DNA of 64,000 nucleotides from a virus. Of this stretch, positions 16,440 to 25,163 are shown in pieces. The stretch lies in the IMG/VR virus record IMGVR_UViG_3300019458_000020, positions 62,001-126,000 of that record; one strand, written 5' to 3'. The notes under the pieces were generated by a model, which worked only from the letters and a program-made list of their open reading frames with translations, was not told the DNA's origin and did no database searches. Every line of letters starts with the position of its first letter. Within the stretch, counting starts at the first letter, position 1. Position numbers and translations under genes: made by a program.

Positions 16440-17348
16440 ATGCCGCAATTTCCTTTAAGAGACTTCACTAATCAGTACATCTCGAATAGTTACCAAGATG
16501 TATTACAACAGTATTTGCCGAGTGGAGACACCCTCTATATCTTAGATGGATTAGGTAATGTAATTTTTTCTTTTCCTTCTTCTTCTTATGGTCAAGATGT
16601 ATTGACCAGTGACCGAAGTAGTTCCATGTCAGTAGCAACGGCATCTTATGCTTTATTTGCAGTAAGTTCTTCATTTACATCTACATCATCCTTAACATTA
16701 TTAACACAATCCAATGTAGCCATATCAGCATCATGGGCGTCTCAATCTTTAGTATCCATCAGTAGTAGTTGGGCTTCCCATTCATTATCATCCATAAGCA
16801 GTAGTTGGTCAGCGTTTTCGGTTTCTTCTAGTTTTGCATCGACAGGACCATTTACTACATTATTCACATCGTCAACATATCAAATTACATCCAGTTGGTC
16901 AAATAATTCAATATCATCTTCTTATGCGTTGACATCATCATTTGCTTTAAATGCTGCTGGTGGAACAAATTTAATAACAGGTTCGACCTATCCAATTACA
17001 TCTTCGTGGTCAAATAATGCAATTACGGCTAGTTATTTGATTTATCCTTCATCGTTAGTTTTGGCCCCAACGAACGGAACCGTGTCTATAGTTCAACAAA
17101 CAGCTAGTTTATTTAATAGTATATTCATAAATTACAATACGAATGATGGAAGAAATTTCAGAGCAGGTCAAGTAGTTGTAATATACAACACATCATCAGC
17201 AAATTTGAATGAAACTACTACCATAGATATAGGTAATAGTACTGGATTAACAATAGTAACAAATGTAAGTAATTCATTTGTAAATGTTTTGGCATCAAAT
17301 GCAACAGCAAATAATTACAATATAAAATTTCATTATGACATCCTGTAA
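16440..17348 (+). CDS. Fibre-like protein with Ser/Ala repeats
   Basis: This is a 302-residue protein. A distinct head (MPQFPLRDFTNQYISNSYQD) includes GDTLYILDGLGNVIFSFPS. The middle (about 60-205) is built of SSSWASHSLSSISSSWS-like and TSSYALTSSFALNAAGG units. The C-terminal 95 residues pair with the end of the 17381-18148 product (an FxNYNxNDGRNFRAG / FDYAANSGSNIRAG segment). It is inferred to be a tail fibre or appendage. The phrase ITGSTYPITSSW is also found in the 1752-2672 protein, which links the two fibre clusters. Confidence 0.75.
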   Translation: MPQFPLRDFTNQYISNSYQDVLQQYLPSGDTLYILDGLGNVIFSFPSSSYGQDVLTSDRSSSMSVATASYALFAVSSSFTSTSSLTLLTQSNVAISASWASQSLVSISSSWASHSLSSISSSWSAFSVSSSFASTGPFTTLFTSSTYQITSSWSNNSISSSYALTSSFALNAAGGTNLITGSTYPITSSWSNNAITASYLIYPSSLVLAPTNGTVSIVQQTASLFNSIFINYNTNDGRNFRAGQVVVIYNTSSANLNETTTIDIGNSTGLTIVTNVSNSFVNVLASNATANNYNIKFHYDIL

Positions 17349-17380
17349 AGATATTTAACTAAAGAGAATAGAATACAAAT

Positions 17381-18148
17381 ATGAATGAGTTTAAAGTAAA
17401 AAATGGTCTTATAGTAGAAGGACAAGCGGTTGCTCAAGGAGTAACGTCTTCTTTATTTGGAACGGCTAGTTGGGCACAACATACCATCTCATCATCCTAT
17501 TCCGAATTTGCAGTAACTTCGTCATTTGCTTTAAATTTTAACCCAAATGCTACAGCCTCTTACGCGATATTTGCTCAGACGGCTTCCTATCTAACTCCAG
17601 GAACTTATCAAATAACATCATCTTGGTCACTTAACGCAATTACTGCAAGTTTTCTCAATGGTAATGCTACAGGTTCTTTCTTTGGAACGGCTAGTTGGGC
17701 AACAAACGCAGTCAATACACAAACAGCAACCTCAGCATCATTTGCTTTATTTTCTAATGCATCATTATCGTCATCATGGGCCTCAGCCTCGATCAGTTCA
17801 TCCTTTGCATCAACATCAAGTTTCTTGAATGGATTTAATTTTGATAATACATCGTCGGTTTTACCACAAACATCATCATTGTTTGTTGTGGCACAAAAAC
17901 CAACGGGGTCATTTTTAGCAGCATTTTTCGATTACGCAGCAAACAGTGGAAGTAATATAAGAGCCGGAACAGTGTTCGGTGCATGGACAGACAATACAGC
18001 ATCGTATGCAGAGTATTGCACGGTTGATAGAGGAGACACGTCACAAGTAACTATGTCGTTAATTGTGACACAAAGTTTAGTTCAATTATTATCAACAGTA
18101 TCAACATCAGCAAATTGGACGATTAGAACTTTAGTGAGATATATCTAA
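17381..18148 (+). CDS. Fibre-like protein with Ser/Ala repeats
   Basis: This 255-residue protein starts MNEFKVKNGLIVEGQAVAQG, a head related to those at 18191 and 20254 (xFKVKNGLIVxG / EFVAKNGIVSKG), a motif common in phage fibre N-termini. Repeats GTASWAQHTISSSYSEFA and TPGTYQITSSWSLNAITASF follow. The C-terminal domain resembles that of 16440-17348. The common heads suggest attachment to the same baseplate or fibre platform while the tips differ. Confidence 0.75.
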   Translation: MNEFKVKNGLIVEGQAVAQGVTSSLFGTASWAQHTISSSYSEFAVTSSFALNFNPNATASYAIFAQTASYLTPGTYQITSSWSLNAITASFLNGNATGSFFGTASWATNAVNTQTATSASFALFSNASLSSSWASASISSSFASTSSFLNGFNFDNTSSVLPQTSSLFVVAQKPTGSFLAAFFDYAANSGSNIRAGTVFGAWTDNTASYAEYCTVDRGDTSQVTMSLIVTQSLVQLLSTVSTSANWTIRTLVRYI

Positions 18149-18159
18149 AAAATAGATAT

Positions 18160-18184
18160 AAATTCTGGATAGTGAAGGAATTTA
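18160..18184 (+). promoter_or_regulatory. Repeated upstream element, copy 1
   Basis: The sequence AAATTCTGGATAGTGAAGG ends a few bases before the gene at 18191. It recurs at 20226-20248 before the paralogous gene at 20254 with one change in the first 19 bases. Conservation of non-coding DNA could mark a promoter or translation signal, or just the recent duplication. Confidence 0.45.
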
Positions 18185-18190
18185 TAAAAT

Positions 18191-18823
18191 ATGGCATTTG
18201 AATTCGTAGCCAAAAATGGTATAGTTAGTAAAGGAAATGTACAAGTTACAGGTTCCGTTACCGCTAATTCGTTTACAGGTTCCTTATTAGGTACTGCCTC
18301 CAACGCTATAAGTTCTTCTTACGCTTTGACCGCTTCTTTTGCTTTGACTTCTCCGGGAGGGTCGGGAACAACGTTATTTACTGCATCCACTTATCAAATA
18401 ACATCAAGTTGGTCAGAAAAATCGGTTGCTGCAATTTCTTCTTCATGGGCATCGGCCAGTTTATCAGCTAGTTGGGCACCCCCAATTCCATCCACGACTG
18501 CTATATCAGCAAGTTGGGCATCATCATCATTAAGTTCTTCTTTTGCAAACAGTATAGCTGGTAATAGCGGAATAGCCACAGTATTATTTACAACTAAGAC
18601 AAATAATATAGTTAGTGCCTCAGTAATAGGTCAAACAAATATTACAACAAATGCTATCATTCAAGCTACAATATATGCTAGTAATGATGATTTATTAGCA
18701 ACAGAATGGTCGCCGCCGGTTATTTATAATGTCATAAATGGGGTGGGTTTTTCTATTTATATTAGACCATTATACGGAATACATTCTGGATCAGTAGATG
18801 TATATTGGAGCTGGCGACCATAA
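18191..18823 (+). CDS. Fibre-like protein, first gene of duplicated cassette
   Basis: This is a 210-residue protein. The head MAFEFVAKNGIVSKGNVQVT and VTANSFTGSLLGTAS pair with the 20254-20703 product. Repeats (SSYALTASFALTSPGGSG, SASWASSSLSSSFA) are longer here than in the paralogue. The C-terminal 55 residues (ATEWSPPVIYNVINGVGFSI, then YWSWRP) also match the paralogue's DWQPPAV ... INWQWK ending. The protein is probably an appendage subunit; the C-terminal domain may trimerise or bind the proteins of the next two genes. Confidence 0.75.
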   Translation: MAFEFVAKNGIVSKGNVQVTGSVTANSFTGSLLGTASNAISSSYALTASFALTSPGGSGTTLFTASTYQITSSWSEKSVAAISSSWASASLSASWAPPIPSTTAISASWASSSLSSSFANSIAGNSGIATVLFTTKTNNIVSASVIGQTNITTNAIIQATIYASNDDLLATEWSPPVIYNVINGVGFSIYIRPLYGIHSGSVDVYWSWRP

Positions 18824-18830
18824 AATAATT

Positions 18831-19433
18831 ATGAGTATTAAAATAAACGGAGCAACATCCAATGCAAATGCAGAAGTAGATGCAATATCTAAAGCATTAA
18901 GAGTTACACTTTATGATGTTAATGGTGTCGCCATCGGACCTCGTGCAACATACGATGCAGCATCATCAGCATTCACGCCTGGAGCAACACCAACAGATGT
19001 ATTTACTCTAACCGGTTCAGGAACAAAAACGATACGTGTAACGAGAATAAGAGTTTCCGGCATCCAAACAACAACAGGAAATAATGCATTTTTCCTAATA
19101 AAAAGATCTTCCGCAAATACTGGTGGAACATCTGCTTCTGTAACTGCTGTACCTAGAGATAGTACAAATGCCGCTGCGACAGGCACAGTCTTACAATATA
19201 CAGCAAATCCAACATTAGGTGGAACGATTGGGTCAGTAAGATGTTCAAGACTATTTACGCCAGCCGCTGCCGCAGTAGCTGCTTCAGACACTATTATCTG
19301 GGACTTTGATGATTTTCAAACCGGTCCAGTCATACTTCGAGGAACCGGTCAAGTTTTAGCGGTTAATTTTAACGGTGCAGCATTACCAGCAGGTCTATCG
19401 TTACTCTGTTCAATTACTTGGACAGAGGAATAA
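18831..19433 (+). CDS. Appendage protein, second gene of duplicated cassette
   Basis: ATG at 18831 begins just after the previous stop and gives 200 residues starting MSIKINGATSNANAEVD. It is closely paralogous to 20713-21312: both read GATSN-x-(E/A)-AEVD-(S/A), VTLYD(V/I)NG(V/I)A-x-GPR, TPGATP-x-DVFT, FNGxALPAGLS and end in ITWTEE. The alternation suggests a beta-sandwich. With 19437 and 21316 it forms a four-member family confined to this region. Multiple virion appendage or decoration subunits are a reasonable guess. Confidence 0.7.
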   Translation: MSIKINGATSNANAEVDAISKALRVTLYDVNGVAIGPRATYDAASSAFTPGATPTDVFTLTGSGTKTIRVTRIRVSGIQTTTGNNAFFLIKRSSANTGGTSASVTAVPRDSTNAAATGTVLQYTANPTLGGTIGSVRCSRLFTPAAAAVAASDTIIWDFDDFQTGPVILRGTGQVLAVNFNGAALPAGLSLLCSITWTEE

Positions 19434-19436
19434 TTT

Positions 19437-20159
19437 ATGAGTGTTACAGTAGTAGGTTATGATAATACTAAGTTATTGAATACCACAGTCAGTGGTTCTT
19501 CATTATCTGGTTCTCTAAATATTACTCAATATGACATATTAGGATATCCACAAGGCGGCGGAGGATTCGATTTTGATACTACAATGGTAGCAAATACACC
19601 GCCCGCAACACCAACGGATATATGTTGCATACAAGGTTCTAATTTTTCCACTATTTATGTTACTCGATTAAGATTACATACAACACAAAATACAGGAAGT
19701 ACAACAGCATGGTTCTTAATAAAAAGAAGAACACCGAATGTGGGAGGAACATTATTTTATCTGACTTCATCATTATTAGGAAATAATGAAATGGGTATTC
19801 GAAGAGAAAGTAATGCAAGTAGCCAAAGCTTTGATAATTTAACAGGAAGTTTTTCAATTAACTGTGCTCAACCCCAGGCAACAGTATGGAGATATACAGC
19901 CAACCCATCCACATTAGGCAATGCTGTAGGGATCGTTAGAAATAGATATATGTTTAGTGCTCCGGTAACAGCAGGGAGCGGAAGTGTAACAACTATATGG
20001 GATTTTGACGATTTTCAATCAAATCCTATAGTATTACGAGGAAGTAATGAAAGCCTGTGTCTAAATTTTAATGGTGCAACGTTACCGGCTGGATTGAGTG
20101 TCACGTTTAATATAACGTGGAAAGAACTTCCACCAAATAAAAGTTTTTTCCCTATATAA
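19437..20159 (+). CDS. Appendage protein, third gene of duplicated cassette
   Basis: This 240-residue protein belongs to the same family as 18831: TPPATPTDICCIQGS, TTQNTGSTTAWFLIKRR, WDFDDFQSNPIVLRGSNE and LNFNGATLPAGLSVTFNITW. It carries an extra Ser/Asn-rich loop in the middle (LGNNEMGIRRESNASSQSFD) and a longer end. The start lies four bases after the previous stop in the context GAATAATTTATGAGTGT, which is the same at 21301-21322. Confidence 0.7.
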   Translation: MSVTVVGYDNTKLLNTTVSGSSLSGSLNITQYDILGYPQGGGGFDFDTTMVANTPPATPTDICCIQGSNFSTIYVTRLRLHTTQNTGSTTAWFLIKRRTPNVGGTLFYLTSSLLGNNEMGIRRESNASSQSFDNLTGSFSINCAQPQATVWRYTANPSTLGNAVGIVRNRYMFSAPVTAGSGSVTTIWDFDDFQSNPIVLRGSNESLCLNFNGATLPAGLSVTFNITWKELPPNKSFFPI

Positions 20160-20225
20160 AATCTCTCTTTGATTTTCTCCGAACTATATATCCACAACAA
20201 ACAGGTTATGATATTGCATCATATT

Positions 20226-20248
20226 AAATTCTGGATAGTGAAAGAATT
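20226..20248 (+). promoter_or_regulatory. Repeated upstream element, copy 2
   Basis: AAATTCTGGATAGTGAAAGAATT precedes the gene at 20254 and copies the element at 18160-18184. It begins the second cassette. No clear -35/-10 pair is visible within it, so its role is open. Confidence 0.45.
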
Positions 20249-20253
20249 GAAAT

Positions 20254-20703
20254 ATGTCGTTAGAATTCGTTGCTCGAACAGGCATAAAGAGTCTCGGTAA
20301 TGTAACAGTCACCGGATCGGTTTTAGCATACAACTTTACAGGTTCTCTTCAAGGAACATCGAGTTGGTCAATAAATTCGGTATCTGCTTCTCATGCCCAA
20401 ATCTCCGATTTCTCCCTAAATAGCATACCTGTTTATTCTGGGCAAATTGATATACCATTCGACGATTGGAAAACAGAAGACAGCGCTTCTGTCACAGGAC
20501 AGTTAAATTTATCAAGTAGTAGTCATATATTTTGTTCGATTTACGTCGATAATAATGACGATGTTTATTCAGAAGATTGGCAACCGCCTGCGGTAAAAAC
20601 TATTATAACTGGGTCCGGATTTTTAGTATATCTTAGAGCAAAATCAGGTACACACAAAGGACCAGTTAAAATAAATTGGCAATGGAAACATGATACAATA
20701 TAG
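20254..20703 (+). CDS. Short fibre-like protein, first gene of second cassette
   Basis: This 149-residue paralogue of 18191-18823 has head MSLEFVARTGIKSLGNVTVT and VLAYNFTGSLQGTSSWS, and end EDWQPPAVKTIITGSGFLVY ... INWQWK. Most of the Ser/Ala repeat region is missing, so the stalk would be much shorter. This shows that stalk length varies between cassette copies while the head and tip are kept. Confidence 0.7.
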   Translation: MSLEFVARTGIKSLGNVTVTGSVLAYNFTGSLQGTSSWSINSVSASHAQISDFSLNSIPVYSGQIDIPFDDWKTEDSASVTGQLNLSSSSHIFCSIYVDNNDDVYSEDWQPPAVKTIITGSGFLVYLRAKSGTHKGPVKINWQWKHDTI

Positions 20704-20712
20704 TAATGTGTC

Positions 20713-21312
20713 ATGAGTGTCAAAATTGCCGGTGCAACTTCGAATGTCGAAGCCGAAGTGGATTCGGCATCGCGTGCATTACGTGTCACTCTTTATGATA
20801 TAAATGGTATCGCCGTTGGTCCCCGATATACTTATGATGCGGCTACATTTGCTTTTACTCCCGGTGCAACTCCACAAGATGTATTTACTATATCCGGGTC
20901 AAACACAAAGATAATTAGAATAACAAGAATAAGAATGTCAGGTGTTCAAAACACAGCGGGCATCAATTCTTGGTATTTGTTAAGACGTTCTTCTTTAAAT
21001 ACAGGAGGAATCTCTACAGTGGTGACGGCAGTTTCAAGAGACAGCACTCAACCTTCAGCAACGGCAATAATACGGCAATATACAGCAAATCCTACGGCCG
21101 GAACATCAGTTGGATTAGTTAGGTCGGGGAAGCTTCTAATCCCGGCCGCCAATTCGCTTGCATCTGATAATTTGATTTGGGATTTTGATGACATTCAAAC
21201 GAATCCACTGGTATTAAGTAATGATAATGAACTTATAGCTATAAATTTTAATGGTGTAGCGTTGCCAGCAGGATTATCTATTCATTGTGTAATTACTTGG
21301 ACAGAAGAATAA
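20713..21312 (+). CDS. Appendage protein, second gene of second cassette
   Basis: This 199-residue protein is the closest paralogue of 18831-19433. Shared blocks are GATSNVEAEVD, SRALRVTLYDINGIAVGPR, TPGATPQDVFTISGS, YTANPTAGTSVGLVRSGKL and INFNGVALPAGLS, and both end ITWTEE. It has no known enzymatic motif. Its genomic context is identical to that of its twin. Confidence 0.7.
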   Translation: MSVKIAGATSNVEAEVDSASRALRVTLYDINGIAVGPRYTYDAATFAFTPGATPQDVFTISGSNTKIIRITRIRMSGVQNTAGINSWYLLRRSSLNTGGISTVVTAVSRDSTQPSATAIIRQYTANPTAGTSVGLVRSGKLLIPAANSLASDNLIWDFDDIQTNPLVLSNDNELIAINFNGVALPAGLSIHCVITWTEE

Positions 21313-21315
21313 TTT

Positions 21316-21930
21316 ATGAGTGTAAGAATTATAGGCAAAAGCCAATCTGAAGTAGATGTTTTACTGGGTTCGATGAAAATGGTACGTTATAAACCAAAGG
21401 ACAATACCGATCCGGTAAGATACACTTACGATGCAGCAACACCTGCATTTTTACCCGATTCATCTCCAAGAGATATAGTAGTAATAAGAGGATCTTCATC
21501 AAAGATAATAAAGATAACAAGAATAAGACTCACAACGACACAAAATTCAAACGGATTAAATTCTTGGTATCTTTTAAAGAGAAATACTCCAAACGAACTT
21601 GGTTCTGGAGATTTTGTTTATGTCAATCCAATACCGAGAGTATTGGATGGAAGTCAGCCAGGAGCCACGGCAACATTTGGTTATTTTACGGATAATCCAG
21701 CGAGGGATGGTCGATTGGTAGGATTAATTCGTTCTGTAAAACTTAGAAGTCCATCCCTTTCCTCTTTATTGCCAATATCCGAAACAAATGTAATTTGGGA
21801 TTGCGACGATTATCAATCGTCGCCATTAATATTAAGAGGACCATACGAAAGTATAGCGTTGAATTTCAATGGGGCGTCAAGACCGGCAGGCATATCTGTT
21901 CAATCACATTTTACTTGGATAGAAGAATAA
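21316..21930 (+). CDS. Appendage protein, third gene of second cassette
   Basis: This 204-residue protein is a more divergent family member (RYTYDAATPAFLPDSSPRDI, NSWYLLKRNTPNELG, LNFNGASRPAGISVQSHFTW, end IEE). The N-terminal third has drifted away from the others. It is the last plus-strand gene of the cluster and ends two bases from the convergent gene at 21933, with no obvious terminator between. Confidence 0.7.
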   Translation: MSVRIIGKSQSEVDVLLGSMKMVRYKPKDNTDPVRYTYDAATPAFLPDSSPRDIVVIRGSSSKIIKITRIRLTTTQNSNGLNSWYLLKRNTPNELGSGDFVYVNPIPRVLDGSQPGATATFGYFTDNPARDGRLVGLIRSVKLRSPSLSSLLPISETNVIWDCDDYQSSPLILRGPYESIALNFNGASRPAGISVQSHFTWIEE

Positions 21931-21932
21931 TA

Positions 21933-22595
21933 TTACTTGAAATGAAGTTTTTCTTCATTCGCTCTATACCACTCCCATACATTTCGTAACACTTCGGAAT
22001 CATTGTATGATTCTATCAATTTAATTACATCATATTCGTCAGCGATTTTTCCTTGTGAAATACCATCCATTATTATTTCGGCTATAACTTCTTCTTCCAA
22101 CCTTGGAGTAAAATTAATGGGATCAACAATGGGTGCTTGGCTACCTATCTTTCCTTCACCGGATTTGTTTATAAAAGATTTAACTCTAGGATTTTCCAAA
22201 GCTTCCTTGAAGGCTTCTGTCCAAGACCGCATAATTAAATTTCCACATTCCGTGACCCGTTTTGGTTCCTTATGAAGTTTTCTGGCCGCCGATACCCAAG
22301 CTCTCTTAGCAGATTCCGTTCGTTTACGAATTCTTTCGTGATAAATACGAGTAGTGTCATTTGGTTTTCGTAACCCCTTTGTTCTAATAGTCGCCCAATA
22401 ATTTACTGGTTTTTCTGTTTCGGTTATGGTAACAGAACAATAAGATTCTCCGACATTATGATGATTGTTTCCAGCATAAGCAAACCAATCATTTCCTTCT
22501 GTCACTCCGTTCCAAGGAACTAATTCGTGGTCACCAGAAGTCAACGACCCTGGAACACTGAATTCATTCAATAGAATTAGAGTTTTTAATTTCAT
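21933..22595 (-). CDS. Leader-bearing protein of unknown function
   Basis: The internal ATG near 22595 is preferred over an upstream TTG; it gives MKLKTLILLNEFSVPGS, a leader-like head with a cut after LLNE. The body of about 210 residues is basic and helical in the middle (HERIRKRTESAKRAWVSAAR) and ends in an acidic helix (VWEWYRANEEKLHFK). No family is recognised. It is the last gene of a minus-strand run of three leader-bearing genes. The upstream GATATTTATAGAC may be part of its promoter. Confidence 0.6.
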   Translation of the reverse strand: MKLKTLILLNEFSVPGSLTSGDHELVPWNGVTEGNDWFAYAGNNHHNVGESYCSVTITETEKPVNYWATIRTKGLRKPNDTTRIYHERIRKRTESAKRAWVSAARKLHKEPKRVTECGNLIMRSWTEAFKEALENPRVKSFINKSGEGKIGSQAPIVDPINFTPRLEEEVIAEIIMDGISQGKIADEYDVIKLIESYNDSEVLRNVWEWYRANEEKLHFK

Positions 22596-22616
22596 GTCTA
22601 TAAATATCAATTCGTC

Positions 22617-23006
22617 TTACCTTCCCTCAAACAATTCAACTTCAACATTATCGGTATCGTTAAATAATCCTTTTGCTTCAGACTCTATCGCCAAATTTTT
22701 GATTTCTCTAGCTTGTTTATTGCTAGGCAATTTACCACTATAATAATCAAAATGTAATATTGAGTCTCTATAATAATTGAAAGTTATTCTTATCCACCCT
22801 CTTTTTAATAATACTTGTCCTGGACTTTCTTCATTATCTATCGTCCAGTGTATATTTGATTTTTTAAGATAATCTCTTGCCCAATTAAAATGTCCATATT
22901 GAGGATTATCCGTATAAACTTGATGAAGCTTTCCGTCCGGATCCATCCACCAAGCTTTAAAAAACTGACCCCAAGTTTCTACAACTATGTTTTTTAGCTT
23001 TATCAT
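22617..23006 (-). CDS. Leader-bearing small protein
   Basis: This 129-residue protein starts MIKLKNIVVETWGQFFKAWW, a leader with a cut after IVVE. The body (MDPDGKLHQV, NWARDYLKKS, GQVLLKRGWIRITF, REIKNLAIESEA) has a mixed alpha/beta pattern and resembles small uncharacterised proteins of large phages. No catalytic motif can be named. Its start overlaps the stop of the upstream gene at 23006 by one base, so it is coupled to the large ART/ParB/SWIM protein. Confidence 0.65.
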   Translation of the reverse strand: MIKLKNIVVETWGQFFKAWWMDPDGKLHQVYTDNPQYGHFNWARDYLKKSNIHWTIDNEESPGQVLLKRGWIRITFNYYRDSILHFDYYSGKLPSNKQAREIKNLAIESEAKGLFNDTDNVEVELFEGR

Positions 23007-25108
23007 CAGTCAAAATACTCCACATTAAATGTAGGAGTTTTAGTTAATGCGTCTAAAGACTCCGAAATTCTCTGTTTACTGCTATTATCTATTTTCGTTT
23101 TTAGATAATCCTTTAATGCTATAAGATGTTTACACATTCCGGGAATTTCTCTAGGATTTCTAACGGCCGGTCTTCTGTTGATACATTTGTTTAGACTATT
23201 ATTTCCTATCTGACTGGCATCTTGTTTTGCATCGGCATAAGCAAACCTATATTTAAAATCCGGACAACTACAATCGACCTGACAATCTATATCGGCTGCA
23301 TTATCGGTTGTAGATTCTTTAAAGAATTTTATATTTCCCTGATGAGGATTTCCCGTTCGGCTGGGATTTGATTTATATCGGAAGTTCCAACTTTCTTTGT
23401 TATTTTCCGTTGATACAGGCAAACTTCTTGCTCTTACTGTTTTTGCTCGATTTTTTCTTCCATCCTCACTGGAACGAAGAAGGTCATTATAAGACATTCT
23501 TTCTGTAACAGTTTCTTCTTTTTGTAAAGAAGATTCTGCAACATTTCTTCCTAACAAATTCTTTAATTGAATAACGGGCATATTCAATTTATCAGCAACG
23601 ACCGCCAATTTATTCACCGGAAGTTTTAAAATTTTATGTTTTAATTCTGGGTTCAAATGTAATTGTTGAAGGATTCGTAGTTCTTCATCGGAAGTAGTTT
23701 GTTCTTTATCTACTCCAGTTTTAAAGATTTGGTCATAAGTGAAAAATTCTCCATTATGACCACCGACTTCATATAATATTTCTCTCGGGTTAATTCTTGC
23801 GTGTTTTAGTAAAGCGAACAAATCACGTCTATGAAGTTCAATCATTGATAATTTTTCCCAACACGACATTATTAATTGACCACGAACATTAAATACTCTT
23901 CCGTGTATTAATCTTCTCGACTTTATCGGAGGATAATTTGTATAAAAAGTAAATCCCAAGAGGTTTTCTATGTAACCGAGAATATTTCCGTGAGTAGTTA
24001 AATAATCATCAAGAGAAGGAGGGTCATTGTCTAATATTTCTTGATACGTTTTATTATTTGTAATGATTTTACTACGTTCTGGAATGTAACCAAAATAGGT
24101 ATTACGACCTTCGATGTCTGCTAATATAAACACCATTTCTACTTGGTCGCTGTTTTCCCAAATATCAATTGTTACACCATCAAATTCAAATCCATCAGGG
24201 TCTTCGGTTAAACTCTTTTTGACTGGTTTAAAAACCAAAATTTGTTTATCTCTACGAAGTTTTGCAGCAGCAAGTCTATGTCCACCGTCTATAATAGAAC
24301 CCTGATCGTCAATTACAATCGGAGGAAATTGTTTGTCGGATTGTGATAAAGATTGAACTTTAGTATCACTTATTGACCATTCACTATCTTCAATGGAATT
24401 AGGGTCAACAGCAATTAATTGAAAATTACCATCAACTCTATCATCATCTTCAAATTCATCATGTTGAGAGTGTATATAATTCAAAACATCACCATCCTGA
24501 TAAACACCATTCAATTTAAATTTTTTCCAATCAGGTTCACCACGAACAGAATACCCTCCTTTATTCATCATTGGGTAATCTATTTTTTCTACTTCGTTAA
24601 TTTCATCGTCATCAATGATTTCTCCATCCCATTCTCCATGATATATACCTTCGGATAATTCTTTGGTTAATTCTCTCCAATGACCTGTTTTTTCATTAAA
24701 CCATGTATCACCGTTAGAATCATAACGAGTTTTGGTGTCTTCATTATAAACAAAAATTTCTATTGGAACGGTTATTTCGGATTCACTATAAAAATCTCCT
24801 GATGATTGTTGGTCCGGAGTCAAAAGATTAATGTCATATTTAATTCTTAAAATAGGACGATATCTATTTGGATGGTTATTTCTCCATAAAATATTTCCGT
24901 AATAATTTGCAGAACGAAATTTAGAAGCAAGGAATATCTTTCCAAAACTCCATTTACCCAACTCTCCACCCCAATTTGTTTCTTCAGATGGTTGTAGCCC
25001 ATTTTTTTGAATAGAAGGAAGGCGGTCAGCCAATGTGGCATGATAAAAATAATGAATATTTTTATTTTCTTCCAGTATTTCATTAAGAATAGAGGACAAT
25101 TTAATCAT
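23006..25108 (-). CDS. Multidomain cargo candidate: leader, ART, ParB-like, SWIM zinc finger
   Basis: ATG at 25108 gives 700 residues starting MIKLSSILNEILEENKNIHY. Residues 20-75 read YFYHATLADRLPSIQKNGL ... KIFLASKFRSANYYG, an ADP-ribosyltransferase core. Around 270-300, PPIVIDDQGSIIDGGHRLAA is a ParB/Srx-type motif, seen in nucleases and ATP-dependent kinases. The C-terminal 110 residues hold CSCPDFKYRFAY ... MCKHLIALKDYL, a SWIM-type C-x-C...C-x-H zinc finger that binds DNA or protein. Possible gp21-type sites (SLTE, VAES) lie between domains. It could be a polyprotein cut in the prohead. The middle 150 residues are unassigned. Confidence 0.75.
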   Translation of the reverse strand: MIKLSSILNEILEENKNIHYFYHATLADRLPSIQKNGLQPSEETNWGGELGKWSFGKIFLASKFRSANYYGNILWRNNHPNRYRPILRIKYDINLLTPDQQSSGDFYSESEITVPIEIFVYNEDTKTRYDSNGDTWFNEKTGHWRELTKELSEGIYHGEWDGEIIDDDEINEVEKIDYPMMNKGGYSVRGEPDWKKFKLNGVYQDGDVLNYIHSQHDEFEDDDRVDGNFQLIAVDPNSIEDSEWSISDTKVQSLSQSDKQFPPIVIDDQGSIIDGGHRLAAAKLRRDKQILVFKPVKKSLTEDPDGFEFDGVTIDIWENSDQVEMVFILADIEGRNTYFGYIPERSKIITNNKTYQEILDNDPPSLDDYLTTHGNILGYIENLLGFTFYTNYPPIKSRRLIHGRVFNVRGQLIMSCWEKLSMIELHRRDLFALLKHARINPREILYEVGGHNGEFFTYDQIFKTGVDKEQTTSDEELRILQQLHLNPELKHKILKLPVNKLAVVADKLNMPVIQLKNLLGRNVAESSLQKEETVTERMSYNDLLRSSEDGRKNRAKTVRARSLPVSTENNKESWNFRYKSNPSRTGNPHQGNIKFFKESTTDNAADIDCQVDCSCPDFKYRFAYADAKQDASQIGNNSLNKCINRRPAVRNPREIPGMCKHLIALKDYLKTKIDNSSKQRISESLDALTKTPTFNVEYFD

Positions 25109-25163
25109 ATAATCACACGACAATATGATTATAAATATTAAAAATGATGTCTATTATTATGAT

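Larger units (their letters stand above)
18160..21930 (+). repeat. Tandem duplication of a three-gene cassette
   Basis: Unit 1 is 18160-20159 and unit 2 is 20226-21930. Each has the same upstream element, then a fibre-like gene, then two appendage-family genes, in the same order and strand. Junction DNA is also conserved (ATAATTTATGAGTGT at both second/third gene boundaries). Within each unit the second and third genes are themselves paralogues, so at least two rounds of duplication took place. Confidence 0.75.

Noticed and set aside
16600-18600. Regular TCATCA/TCTTCT-rich repeats that could look like a CRISPR or satellite array
   Set aside because: They are in-frame codons for Ser/Ala fibre repeats, with no constant repeat length or unique spacers.
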